Assembly: GCF_020882245.1 (NCBI RefSeq)
Contig: NC_083598.1
Span: forward strand, 68,113,858 to 68,177,857
From: Rhopalosiphum padi
Taxonomy: Eukaryota > Arthropoda > Insecta > Hemiptera > Aphididae
Direction: 5' to 3'
DNA length: 64,000 nucleotides
In this document: piece by piece, positions 15,401 through 30,400 of the stretch
Layout: each line of letters starts with the position of its first letter
Position numbering within the stretch: the first letter of the stretch is position 1
Position numbers and translations under genes: made by a program
Notes under the pieces: generated by a model
Database searches by the model: none
What the model was told of the DNA's origin: nothing
Seen by the model: only the letters and a program-made list of their open reading frames with translations

Positions 15401-18400
15401 ATAAGAAACATAGATATTTACACAGACATACAGTAAATAGATTTATATACATAATTAGTGTTTACCTACTATAAAAATATTTGCTTTGCATTTAAAAAAT
15501 AATAATAAAAATTTCAACTTTATTTCAAAAATTATTTAGTAGATAGGTATACTTAATGTGTCATATTTTGTTGATAATAAATTATAATAATAACTAAGAA
15601 TAAATAATATACCTATTTGATAAGAAATTATATATATTTTATAAGTTTAATAAATAAATAACTATTCAATAATTAGGTAACTATTATTATTATTTTTAAG
15701 TTTAAACTCTAACATCAAGGTTATGAACTGGACAATATATATTTGATAATTTACATATTATATTTTTATTTACATAATTTTATATTTATTGTACTATGTA
15801 TTAATAATGTATATTAAATTTATAAAATTATATTCTGTAATTAATCAGTTTCTACCATGGAATATGGATTGTTTGTCATTACCAAAAATAAGTACATTAA
15901 TAAAACTATAAGTAAAAGTTAAAAAAATTTGCATACATCAATTATTAAATTTATTAGTTACTTTTAATAAAATGTAAAATGTAATTTAAATTTAAGAATC
16001 ATTTATTCGGAATAAAAAATATTATTTTAATATAATAATAAATAATTCTCATTAGTGAAATACAAATTTTTAGTAATTCAATAAAATAATGTTTAATCTT
16101 ATATTTCTCTTATAACTCTATTGTAATAAAAATGTTTAGATACGTGTTCATGATTGTTGTACATTTTAAGAGAACCTACCTTTAAAGGAATTAGGCATTA
16201 AAAATTTTTTTCAAAACTGTTAGATTAAATTCTAAATAGTTATGGTTTAAAAATTATATGTAATTGTTACCTATTTGCAATTACGACTTACAAGACGTGT
16301 TAGTGTGTTAATCCTATAATATAAATTCCACAACAATAGTACCTATATCAATTATCAACTACAGATAAAAAAATAATAATTTTGTAATTTTTAATAACAT
16401 AGTTTTTAAAAATCGTATTTAATATAATATACTGTTAAAGCCGTAATCTTAGCAATAACTTAAAACTTAGATAAACAATCTAACACTGCAGTAGAACATC
16501 AAGAACTAATTAATACAATGCTAAGTTTTGGAGTAAGCAGAGAAAGTCAAATAGTTTTATAATTTCTATAGCTTTTTAAACAATAAGAAACAAATAGGTA
16601 GTTTCAATAAAAAAAATATTCTGCAATTAAAAAATTCGTTATTAAAGTGTACCGCAAGGAAATGCATTTTATGTTGTGTGGTAAATTGATGACTATGTAA
16701 TAATAATGATATAAGTAGTCTTTGTACTATTTATATCAATGGTATTAAAATCTGTCGCACTATTTGGTACTTTTGATTTCCACGTTGATAGTTACCTAAT
16801 TCTTAAATATTAAATGTTAATATTTTCGTTTAATTAACTTAAGAGTTTTAAATATCTGCAATAATGTTGCTTTTTCCACTTAACAAAATTGTAAAAGTTC
16901 CGCGATTTTATTCATAATTAAATCATAATAAACATATCTATAAGCAATATTATAGACCTTATTGATGAATGATGTAATGATATAATAACATACCAGCCTT
17001 AAGAAGTAAGAATTCAAATCAGATCAAACATTGAGGGCGGTCACCACTTGTATAAGTAACTGACTAAATGACCGATACACTAATAATATATACCAATAAT
17101 TATTATTTATTAAAAAAAAATAAACATCATTGTGATTTGTGATGGTCACTTTCGAGAGTACTTTATCTCAGTAATTTTAGTGATACAGGCATGGCTGGTC
17201 TATGAGTATAACTAATAACTATATATAGTCTATAATTATAAACTATAATATGAAATAAATAATAATTATTATTTGCATTAACTTTGATAATACTATATTT
17301 ACAAAATGCATTATTTTCATAAGAAACTGTTCATAATTATTTCAATTAAATATATTGTCTACTTATTTTATTTTTTATTAAGGTTCAATATTTATTCTAA
17401 ATAATATTATACATAATATTCTAATAATTTTCAATTATTTAAATCAAAATCTAAAGTTAATATATAATTTAATTTATAAATTAAAAATAATAATGAAATA
17501 AATCATTCGTAGCGTTGTTTTCTAGATAAATTTCCAAATTTTTTTAAAATTGTGATTCAAATAACTATAGTTAGCATTTTATTGTTCACAATTATATCAA
17601 TACATTGTATAAAAATAGGAACAATAAAAAAAAATTTTAAAACTTAAAATGTATACCGTTTAAATTATTTTTTGGGATAATAGTGCTTCGAAGGTTTATG
17701 TAGTTAATTGGTCGGAATAATTTAACATAGAAATATGGCACTTTAGGTAGGGATTTTTTTTCGATTTATGTTACATACTTTTAAAAAAAAATCTTAATAA
17801 TATTTAGGTAATTGTTGTAGTTATTAAAATATGCATGCTTTTAAAACTTTCTCAATTCAATTAAATATCCCATTTGCTTGTGTAATATAATAATAATATG
17901 AACAGATCCTATTTACCTCAATTATTTTCCATTTTCATATTCAAGTATTATATATAATCAAGAGACTTCCAGTTTTTGCAAAACAAATATTTTCATGACA
18001 CGTGAGTCGTGAATTTTAAAATAAATTAGTTTTCACGCACTGATTAGTTAAATTATAAACTATTGACTGTTCAATCTTCATTATAACCAGTCTCACTACA
18101 CACACCCAAATTCCAAGGTAAATTAGAAAATACTTGAGGATTAAATTGTTGTATTTGTATAAACAAAATTATATGCAAAATCCTTAATTGCGAAGAACAT
18201 GCCTTAAAGGAGACAAAAGAGAACTTACCAGTTCTAAAAAGTTTATTATAAGAAAAATTATACCCCTCTCTTAAGCAATTATCGAGTCTAATGCAGGATA
18301 AAAGGAGATTGTGCTGCTGGCTGCTGTCATACACTATACTCTATTCCGTAACCATAAAAACTGGAACACGCTTACCCAGTATGGTTATATTAACGCCTAA

Positions 18401-21400
18401 ACTATACAATTAAATAGTTTTATGATGTACATTTTGGCACGTTATACATTTCAGAATTATTTTCTTTGTTATTTCGAGAAAATATCACACTGCATAATAT
18501 ACGCTTGACGATTGGACTTCCATTGTGACGCTGTTAAATATTTTCAATCACAATGAGTTAGATTTTCATCTCACAATAAACCCATTCGAATGTGTATTAG
18601 AGTATAGGACATGTGGATATCAAAGACCGACTCACGTTCTGCTATAATATCAGTTATACGATGATACGCAACTGTACTGTGCAGTGCGTGTGTTCGTACA
18701 TTCTATATACGCTATTTGGTGTGCGATGACCTCTAATTTTTATTGCAATTAATTGAAAATATTCTTGATGGCGAGGCCTTGTGCTTCTATTTGATGCCAT
18801 ATTTTTACATATAAATTTGATGTTTATCTCGAAAAATTATATGATACCAATCTATAGAGTGGCTTCCGTGTATAATGTATATTATATGTGTATTATAAAT
18901 AGAAAAATAATAATGTACCATTTATTTTATGAAATATTATTATTGTATACTTATTGCAACTCAATATAAATGGAATTTTAAAAAAAACATATTAAATACT
19001 AGATTTTATACTAATTTAAAAATGTTATATAAATTCCTATAGGTACCTATATTAATTTTAAATACTGTATTAAGTTGTACTCAGTACAAACTACCAATGT
19101 ACCTGCGATATTTTGTATATATATTATTTTATTTCTCACGTTTAATATCTATTGTAAATCAAATTTAAGTATTTAAATATGTATAAAATAAATTATTTTT
19201 CTTAAGTCCCTAGGGTTGAGTAATGTAGGTATAACTTATAATATATCCAGCTATAACTTATTAGTTATTGTAATTAAAGTTAATTACTTTTAAATTCAGT
19301 AAAATTATTTTTATAATTATTAATTATTATCCATCTCATTATTGACTCTAGAGGTACTTGAGTGATAAGAACTGTGTATTTTAATCCCTACATATAAAAT
19401 ATATTTGCTAAACTTTCAACATAATATGTTATTATTAAATAATAATATTATTATTTTAATTATTTTATTGTATAATTTATTTTAATTATCATTCCCTTAA
19501 ATAAAAATGTAAAAATGTTAGCACCTGAATTAAAGATCAAATATTAAAATATGAAGAAGTAGTATGTATTTTTACGTTAAAAAATAAACTTAATAAATAA
19601 TTTATTTTTAAAACGAGTAAAGTAAATAACCGTTCTGTTGTACAGTAGGTTGTGTCGAATGTACCTCGTTATTGAGTAAGTCACTGTAATGACTAATGAA
19701 TGTGTTAAAATTTAAATCAAAGATAAATCATCGAATACGAAAAATGATTCTAAATGAAGATGGTTAGTAGTCTATCAGTTAGTGGCGTATTTTATTAGGG
19801 AGATATACTCGTATCTCCCTCTGACCCCCTTATGTTTATAAAGTTATAGTTGCATTTTTGCTATTTATCATTTAATTTTATTCTATTATTAAAAAAAAAC
19901 AGCATAATCAAGTCAAGAATTATACATTTAATATATATTTATTTGATTTTTTGTAACCTATTTTTAATTGTATTAATTTGTATTTTCTCTTCAATGTCTC
20001 GTGTTTATTTTTTGTATTTTGTACTCTTGCTTTTCGATACGAGGTTATATCTCAGTGCTGTGTATAAATTTAATTGTACATTTTAAAATAGCTATAGAAT
20101 AAATAATAAATAATAAAAATAATAATAATTAGTATAAGTAATAAAATGCTGGGGTGTTTGGGCATCGACAATTTTAATTATATCTTCCCCTTTGAAATAA
20201 TTTTAATAAAGATACTACAGCTATAAATATGCTTAACTATTTTTTTTCAGTAAGTATTTTTTATAATTTATTTATATTTCAATTATAGTAATTGACTTTT
20301 ATATTAATAATTCGGTAGGTTGAATTAAGGAACTTTCTATTAAAATATGTTCAAGTGACATATGTTGATAGTGCAACAAAAAAAAAAAAATCGATATTTA
20401 GATATAAAAATTAAAATAAACCAAAATTTCAAATTATAAATCGAAATATAGTTGAAAATTTTGGAAATTGTACCATATATAAAATATACTTATATATAAA
20501 TATTAGGTAAAAAAATGTCTACTGTATATTTTAAATTAAAACAAAACAAAAATATTAATTTTGTCAAAAACATTTCGAAAATTTATTTTGTTTTTCCGAG
20601 AATTTTGAAAATTACTATACATTTTTAATTTTTACCTCCCAATAGGTATTATATATTAGGTACTATACTATAACTAGATACAATTTTTTATCATAAACCA
20701 CCCTCAACGTGAACATATATTTTTGTGAAATGTATACATTCATTGCACCGCTCAGATATTAAAATTGAAACTTTTATTTACATATTAATAATTAGAAAAA
20801 AAAGATTATCCGTAGTATCAATTACCCGGAAGTATATCACCTACCTAGCTATTACTCCCTCCCGTGTGTATTTAGTTGGTGGTTCATTAAATGGATCATT
20901 AAATCGTTTATTAGTGTATAATTAGTGTCAATGACAATAATATTTTATTGAACATGCACCTCCAGCTGGTTTAACAGTTAGTTAATACATAACAATTAAA
21001 TTAGCAGTTATGATACCTACCTAGGTAATAACTAAGTATTTAACCCGTTAAAAATTGGTTCCGGAACAAAATATAATATATATAATATACATTCGATATA
21101 CTTTAAATTTTTTGGGGAAGTTTTATTTAAGGAAATTAGGTATAAATTAAATACATTTGATATGCAGGTCTATTATTATTTTATAATAAATAAATGAGTC
21201 TCGGTAGCCGGTATTATTGGTTTTGTTTAAATTTTAAATATTTACCTAAAAGTTAGAAATACCTATAATTGTCAATATTTAAGTTTTTTTTATTATTGAC
21301 CATTAATGTTAATTAGTTGTATTAATACCATATTAACCTTATATTAAAAATGTGTAATTTATCATGGTACAAAATTAATTATAAAGATAAAATATGCATT

Positions 21401-24400
21401 TGTTTTAAATTGTATTTAAAATTTCACTTCTATAATGATTTACGTTTTATTATGGAATACGTCATCAGTCATCAAAAATGTAATCGTGTATCAGACTAGG
21501 TATATAAAATATACCTGATATAAAATCATTTATAATGTCAAAAAAGTTGGTATCTATATTCTATATTCACTTTATAGTTAAGAGATGGTGTGTCAAATCA
21601 CACACTGACATTTCGGCAATCGTAAATCGCAATTTTATCATTTTTTTTTAATTTGTAATAAAATGTAAAAGTTATAAATACTTATGGTCCAGCAACTCTT
21701 GTTGATTATCCTAACAACTTCCTGTAGAGTTCTGACATTAATGTCATTGATTTTATACAGGTCGTAAAAACGCATGTGTACACTAACAACGTCGCAAGAG
21801 TTTGTCTCCGTAAAATAATACATTATATACCATTATATATAGTAAATACCTATCCTTTAACTATCAATCATTGTTGTTTTCTTGATCTAAGATTGCGACA
21901 TAGTTGCCCTTGGGCCTTGGCTAACTTCATTGTCCCACTAACTCACTGTACATGACTTTACACGTTTTTTCATTCAAATTCAACCCCGCGATGTTTGCCT
22001 ATCATATGTGCGTGTGTATAATACACACATATTGCGATCGATCAATAAAGAAAATAACAGCTATGTCATTTAAAAAGCGACACAGGGTCATTTTGAAAAA
22101 TCAAAATTACTCGCTCAGACTATAATATTTTTATTGCGTGTTTTTATTCTTTGTCGCTTCTAATGTCATCTATATATGCAATAAACATATAAATCTGATT
22201 TATACTAACGAGCACAATGCGAAAAAGTATGTACTAATACATATATAATATAATATTCACGACGACCACTCATCAACATATCATATCATATCATCATCAA
22301 ACGCCACTAACAAATATTACTATTATAAATTATTAAATTGGTTCTGTATAATTTAAAGTTCAACACTCCCGTGCGCTAAATAATTATATATTTATATCTA
22401 TCTTCTTAGAAGTGTTGTTTGCAAATTTAGTTATTTACCAACTTCTAAACGTACTTTTATGAAAAATTTCATTTTTCATATTTTTTGAAAGTGATTATCG
22501 ACTTAATTTCACTTACGTCAATTAAACATGTTTTTATGTAATAGTAGGTACTTATAATATCATGTATAATAATAAAAATATATTTTTGAAAGTATTTAAT
22601 ATTGAGATATATACTTTAATTACATTTTAACGGGAGTTTTAAAATTATAGGATAATATGTCTAACCGTTGAATGAACACTAAAAAACATTATAATGATTC
22701 CTTTAATTAATACAAGTTTTAAATAATGTGAAAGTCATATCGAAATAATATAAAGGTAGGTCGTGTCGTACGCATTATTTGTAGGTAAATAGGTATATTT
22801 TAATTTTTCAATTGAAGGTACGTGTGTAAAACATACGTATTAATCATTAAGACACGTACACGATTATTTATATTTTATAACTTGAAATGTTGAAATAAAT
22901 TCTAGTAGAAACTGAATTAATAGTCTTCTAAAATGTGTTTACCTATTTGATTACATATATTATATGAATATTACCCACTTGTATTTAAATGTTATTGTTA
23001 TTTTACGCTAGTATAGTTTTGCCAGAAAAAAATTATTACTTAAATCCGCTATAAATACGTATTGTTAAAATTTATATCAACTTTTTTATTACAGGTCTAA
23101 CATACGGATTACCAAGCCCTGGAGAAAGCGAACAATCATTTGGTTACGATTCTGGAGAGCTCGGTAAGAATGAAAACTCATAACATTATTCATAATTTAT
23201 AGTTCAAATTCCAAGTTTTAAAACTCTCAGGTCAAGGTAAAAATTTTTAACGAATAAGTACTTACTACTATTTAGTCTTTGATATCAATATAATTAAATT
23301 ATAAACTAATAAAATCCATATAAATTTTATAATTATCATTTATTACAGGCATTATAGCATTGTTTATATATATAAAAAATAGTTTAACAAATGCAGCGTC
23401 CAATAGTATAATTTATAAAATAAAGCTGAATGATGGCAAGATGAAAGTCGTTAGCTTAACTAAACATTAATTAAAACGCAAAATACATCAGTTAGTTCGT
23501 TATAAAATAATATGACTTGTACATGTTCTTACGTAATTTATGTAAGAAATATACTTGGAATAAATACCATACAGATTATGTATCACTTTAATTATTTACT
23601 TCATAAATAAGCCCTGGGTGAATACTATACTATGAACCAAATATTAAATATTTCTCAATTACAGTTTGGATTAATATTACATTATATTATGTTAAAAGTA
23701 TATTACATTTTTGGTACATTAAATTTCATGCCATTTTTAAGTCTTAACGTATTTATTTTTAAGATACTTTAACGTAAGAAATCTAAAATACCTAATTGAC
23801 ACTCTAATCACACATCATGATTCATAAGTGATATTGGAAGTTGGAACATATAAAATGTTACCTAAACGAAATCAAGTTACAACTTATAAATTAAAAAAAA
23901 ATATGTTTCATGATAAAAATCGTTAGGTATATTTAGACTGATATAAAAACAATAATCATATATTAGTATATATATATATAGTATAAAAATCATTATAATA
24001 AATTATAAAAATAATAATTTTTAATTATACCGGGGACTCGTGTACAACAAAATTCTAAGTACCTATGTTATACGTATTTTAAAAGTTTATATAATAGCAT
24101 AAATGATTTTTACAGTTATTTTTTCATTTTATTTTTGATTGATTGATTCATATTATATATTAATATATTTTGTAAAAATATCTATTCTGAATAATATATA
24201 ATATATTACGTAAAGTCGAAGTTGATTAAACCTCAAAAATATATTTTTATAATTAAATGTATTACATTTTTAATTCTTAAAAATAATATTTTACCTAATA
24301 TCATTATATTTTTATTATTGTTTATGAGTATTTAATCACATTAATTTTATTTGAACAATAACATCAGGGGCGCAATTTCATTAAAAAAATTAGTGGTACA

Positions 24401-27400
24401 AAAGATTACGGAGTATAGATTACTATTTAAATCTAAATTAACATGAAACAATTTGGGGGGGGGGTTGATAATTGCTAAGCACATAAGTGATTTTAAGAGA
24501 AATATTATTAACAATCTTATAGTAGGTATGTAGTTTATTGTTGTTTTTAAATATTTTATATTATTATCTATACATATTATCATATCCCTACAGTTGTTTT
24601 AAACTTTTAAAGGTTGGTCGAAGATTTATTTTCAATTTACAATGAATTTTTTTTTTTAGAACCTTACAATGACTAATTTTGGTAACAACATATTTATAAC
24701 CACGCTATGTAATGTATCAATGATCACAATTTCACTGAGTAGTTTGATATTTCCATAAAATAAAAATTATTATTAAGTAATATGAAAAAAAAAATGTATT
24801 ATTCAATAAAAACAATATCTAATTATATATTTTAAAAATTATTTGAAAGTAATAAAGCATTGATAAATCCATAAAATTATTGTATTAGGTAATAGGTATC
24901 TATCATATGTTTAAAATAAAAATATATTAATAAAGTATTCAATTTCTAAGTAATTATAAGTATGATAATGATAAACAGTTTTTTTCATCAAAATAATGAT
25001 AACTAAACAAAAGACGTAAAATAGAGTCTACTCTAATAGCAATCAAAATATTTTTGATGAATACCATAGATATCATAATAGCATATATAGGTGGAAACAT
25101 ATTGAACATTTAAGACAATATTGAATATATTATTGTTAGTAGTTGCGCATATTGTATTATAATCTGTTTAGTAGTTGTAAAATGTATACCTAGTTGAATT
25201 ATATATACTTAATTTCATCATTAAGGAATGGATTTAAATACTGTAAAACATAAGAAAAATTACCTAAAATAATATATTTATAAATATATATATTCATTTT
25301 AATATCTGTATGACACTGAAAAAATTTATTTTGTTATTATATAAACAGTACGACCAGGCAAAATAAAAAATATTTTATTTTATTCTTTTAGAATGAATTT
25401 TAACTAATTTTTATCAAATTTTATCCATTCTTGTATAAAAATGTCAAAAATACAAAAAAAAGTTATATTTTTTAATTCATTGATGTATGAAATGAACTTT
25501 GTACTTGGAAAGCAATGTTTCAAAAAGAAATGCAATTTGTATTCAAATCTGTTCTCTATTTATAATTTAGACATTTTCATATGATACAATAAAATAATTT
25601 TTCTATTTTAAGTTTTATAATTGTAAAGCTATAAATAAATATTTTTTTTTTAGATCCTTTACATTGGGCAACAGAATATAAAACATGCTCAGGAAAGTAT
25701 CAATCACCAATCGACATCGAGGAGAGTCTTGTGACTAAAGTAAATTTACCACTTTTACGTTTTCACAATATTGACGAACTTCCCACTGGAGCAAACATAA
25801 CAAATAATGGACATACAGGTAATATTGATTTATTCATTATATACCTTTATATTTACTTTTAACACAAATTAATTATAAAACATCAAATTGTTCAATGATA
25901 GTCAAAGTATAAACAATGAAATACTAATACATGAGTACATGGCACTATGTAACATATTAACATATAAAGTTGACATATAAGAACAATACTATTCATTTAA
26001 AATACTAAATTACTCAAGTTCCACTAAACAACATTCAATAGATAGTGAAAATATTCTACCCTTTTTTAAACTGTTGGTTTAATTATTTACATGTACATAC
26101 TTACAAGTTTACAACTGTAGTTTTTGTGAATATGTCATAATAAAGATAAAGCCATGAAACAATTTCTATAACAAAACAATATGTACACTTTTCTAAAAAA
26201 ATCATTATATATATATATATATATATATTTATTTCATACAATATACTGATACGCTTTATTAGGAAAATAACTTAATTTATGTTATTACAATACCTCATGC
26301 AATTATTATATGTAAGAACACTAGAACTATAGAGGTATACAAATTATCATTTGTTTATCTTAGTTTTTAAATTATTATATTCATTATTATTGTTTTTTGT
26401 ATTAAATAAATTATAAACCACTTACTAGTTTGTGTATGACAATATGTATAATATACATGCCTACAAAAGTACATAGGTATAATATATTGTATAAGTGTTA
26501 TTATATTAATAGCTGTAGTTAAGTAAGAACAAGTTTTTGTTGTAAATGATCGCATGCCATATTATTATTGTGTACACAGTTATGAGTTATGACAAAATAA
26601 ATCTAATATCAATAAACTTTCTAATTAAATGATTACTAACTTAAATCATAATGATTAAATAGATTTATGTATATATATATATAGTAAATAAGAACAGAAT
26701 ATAAGAATAAGATATGTACAAATGTTAAATGTTTGTTGGATCCAAAACAAGCTCTGGAAAAAGATAAACTATTTAAAATAAATCAATATGTTCAATAATT
26801 ATTAGCTATATTATATTATGATCCACTTATGTGATACAACAAGAGTTGTGTCAATTAATATATTATTGGCTTAAAAATTGTTAGAAAGACTAATATTTTA
26901 GTATTTCAACGTATATTATCCTTGGCTATATGCATTTAAAATACATTTGAAATAAATTCTGACTTAAAATTGTGAATAGCTAAAACCATAAAAAAAAATT
27001 ATACACAAAACAAAATAATTACAATTATATAGAACCTTGACCATAATGTAATAGATGATGAAAAATGATTCATACGACCGTATAGTTAAAAAAGTATTTA
27101 TAAAACCCAAAACAAAAATATTATAGTAAAGCAGGCAGTAAAAATATATATATCACATTTTACAAATAAACTACCTACCTAATATACCTACTCCATTATA
27201 GTTAAATTATTATATGGTAAAAATTACAGATATAATTATAGTATGAAATTGAGAAATTAACATAAACAATTTGCAAATAGAACATTAACTCTATCTTACC
27301 AACAGAAATTATAAGTTATAACCATAATCTTAGTCACTCGTGATATTCAAATTTCAATAAACACACTTAGAGACCGACCCAAATAAGAAGATAAATAATA

Positions 27401-30400
27401 AATAACCTACGCTGCTTCAATTGATTCTACTCTGTGATACAAGACTCTATTTAAAATTTCAAACCAACAATAAAAATGATCCAGTCTTGGAACATATTAT
27501 GTGTACAGACTTTTTAAAATAAGAAGCATAATTTATAGTTAGTGTAAAATTAGAAGTATAAATGTAAGTACCTAGTTATTATTTTGCTAGGTAATAACTA
27601 ATAGGAAATGAAAATTCATTAGTAGTGTTATGATGTACAATAAAAGAATAATCAAATCTGTTAGATAATTTATTTATTTTATTTAAGTATAATTTTATCC
27701 AGTAGTTTTAATCCTAACTTACAAACTTAGTTTAAAGGATAAAAATATAAAACAGTAGTATAATGTAATTATAAATATATAAATTATACATATTTATATA
27801 ATATAATATAGGTATTACTATTTACTGGTATTAAGAACATGTATTTATTATCTAGTCAAGGTCTAACACAGTAGCCTACAGGAATATATAGGCTCTCTCT
27901 TATTGTAAATTATGTATAATAAAACTTATAATTGTATTGATTGATTTAAGTTTTTCAATGCTTCTTGTATTATTATAGGGTAAATATATAACTCAGTAAA
28001 TAAATAAACTGCATAAACTATTACAATTATAAATAATTATGGAATTATAATCATATTAAGATATTTCTTTTATAATCTTAAAATGATCCCATTATTACAG
28101 GTAGGTAACTATTAATATATTATAATTATTTGCATTTGTCTTTTTTATTTTCTCATTTTAAATTGTACCTATTCTGATCATATGTACACTGAACTACATA
28201 TTATGAATAAGGATTATGAGTACACTTATACATAATATGTATTGTAGATAATTTAAATAATTTTCACGCTTGAGTTTAATATTATCTATCTTATTAGCAT
28301 ACACCTAATTAGTAATTAATAATTATCTATATGTATTATATATAAAACAAACATAAATTAAAATATTAAATTTTATTTCTATAATACATATCTACTTGTA
28401 CAAAAGTAAAATTATAATTTTTATATAGGCTATAGAATTCTTAACTAAATGTAAAAAAATTACAAGTATTATTATATCAAAAAGTAATGATTATAGACTA
28501 TAGTTCACACCTTAGACTTTAGTGTATAATATAATTATACTTAATTAAAATAAATCATTTGATTTACACATGAAATATTGGTAATAAAACTATTGATATT
28601 AAAAATTATTGTATATTTGTTAATGTACTTTTGAACTATTTTTTAAATAATTTTTTTTTAATATATGTATGTATTTCTGTTGATTAAAATAATAAACTTT
28701 TTAAATTTTTTGTTCAATGTTTAAAGATATCATTTCTCTGAGATGCATGTTTTTGACTTTCAGTAAATCATATTCTTTTATATAACAATCTAGTTTCTGT
28801 TTTTCCTAATGAAAATAAAACATAGTGTTCAAATTATTTAACCAATTTTATAGGTTAGGTACATATAACCTTATATATAGGTCATAGGTTTAGACCCCAA
28901 AAAAAGGTAATATGTTATACTGGGGATGTGGGGTTACTTTACATTGGATTATTATAGCCCCCCCTAAAAATTCAATCAAATGTCCGCCTATGCCCTATGA
29001 TATAGGTATATCTACATATTTATATTAATTTAAGATTCTGCATTAGCAGCAAATATATTTTTACCTTAGATATAATATGTGAAGCATTAAATTCTTTTAC
29101 TAGATTCTTCAATTCAAGCAATCTATTTTCTTTTTGTATCAACACATCAACATTTTTACTATGTAATTCAGATAATATTTTTTTCATACTCAATACTAAA
29201 GAAAAATATAATATAATCAAAATTAAAGAAAAACATTATTGCTATTATACTCTATTATATGTAGTACCTACCTAAGTATTTAAAAAAGTATACTTTGGCT
29301 GGTATTTTTACCTACAAGTAAAGTACCGAACACAAAAAAACAATAAATATTTATTTTGAAATAATCTTAGTACAGTAAAAATTGTCTTCACATAAAAATT
29401 ATAATAAATAATTATTTTTATTAATATACCTAATATTTACAACTATTTTATATTTATTTTTTTTTCATGATAACAACATCATACTCACCTAATTTTGTAT
29501 TTGCTTTATTTGGTTCTATTTCCATTTTTTTTTTCCGTTTCCAAAACAGCAATAGCCTTAAAATAAAACAAAAATATAATGTACATGATGTAATTTAGTT
29601 ATTCAAACAATGTATTTTTAATATTTATATATAAAAAAAAGAAGTGTACTTTAATATTATAAATTAATAAAATTAGGCACCTTTTTAATATTTAATGTTG
29701 ATTTTTCTACTTCAGCAATGGCATCTATAAATATCAAATGATAGTTTTTTTTATAAGATTTATTATATTTTATTCAAGAGTATTCATAATCGACTAAAAA
29801 CTATATAAAGCTATAATTCCTAAACCACTCAAGTACTAGTTTTACATTAGAAATGGAACATCCATAACTTTTACCAAAATTTTTATATGATTAATAAAAT
29901 CAAATTACCACTCGTTTTAAATGTAATTTTTGTGTGATAGATTATGTTTGCAAATGTACCCATGGGTATTTTTTAGTCTACAATAATTAATAAAAGATGA
30001 TATTTTTGATACAATACCTATGAAAACATATTTCTTTTTCTAGTCTTACAACTATTTTAAGAAAATGATCATATAGATTTTAAATTTTTATATTTTACTA
30101 TATGTGTATTTATCTAAATTTTACATGTATATCAAAAACTAATTTTCATTTTAATAAAACATCTCATAAAATCAATAATATTTTTATTTTATTACATTGA
30201 TATAATGAAATATATATATATATATACTTAAATTATATTATCAAATACCTATAGGCTATAGGTATTTAAACATTTTAAGCTGTATTCATGGCCGGATTGG
30301 TCAGGCGAGCTACCGAGGAAAACTCGGCGGGTCGCTCAAAATATGGGCTGGTTTTGTGTGTTTGGTCATATTTATTTTTTATTTTTGTGATAAATAGTAC

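Larger units (their letters stand above)
6142..23094 (+). other. Carbonic anhydrase intron 1 (17 kb)
   Basis: This is bounded by GTAAGTG and a pyrimidine-rich TTATTACAG. No nested gene could be supported inside it. It contains TA and TAA microsatellites near 6392-6440, a CpG-richer first 4 kb, and a long-armed inverted-repeat element at 10550-10848. It also holds a copy of a small element at 12733-12874, an AT-rich stretch around 12940-13700 that reads like old repeat, and a possible element end at 19779-19840 (TAGTGGCGTATT followed by paired C- and T-rich blocks). The rest is featureless AT-rich sequence. Confidence 0.6.

Noticed and set aside
18071..18334. 87-codon minus-strand frame in carbonic anhydrase intron 1
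   Set aside because: Amino-acid composition is not unreasonable, but there is no recognisable motif, no continuation, and no splice partners. It is probably chance.
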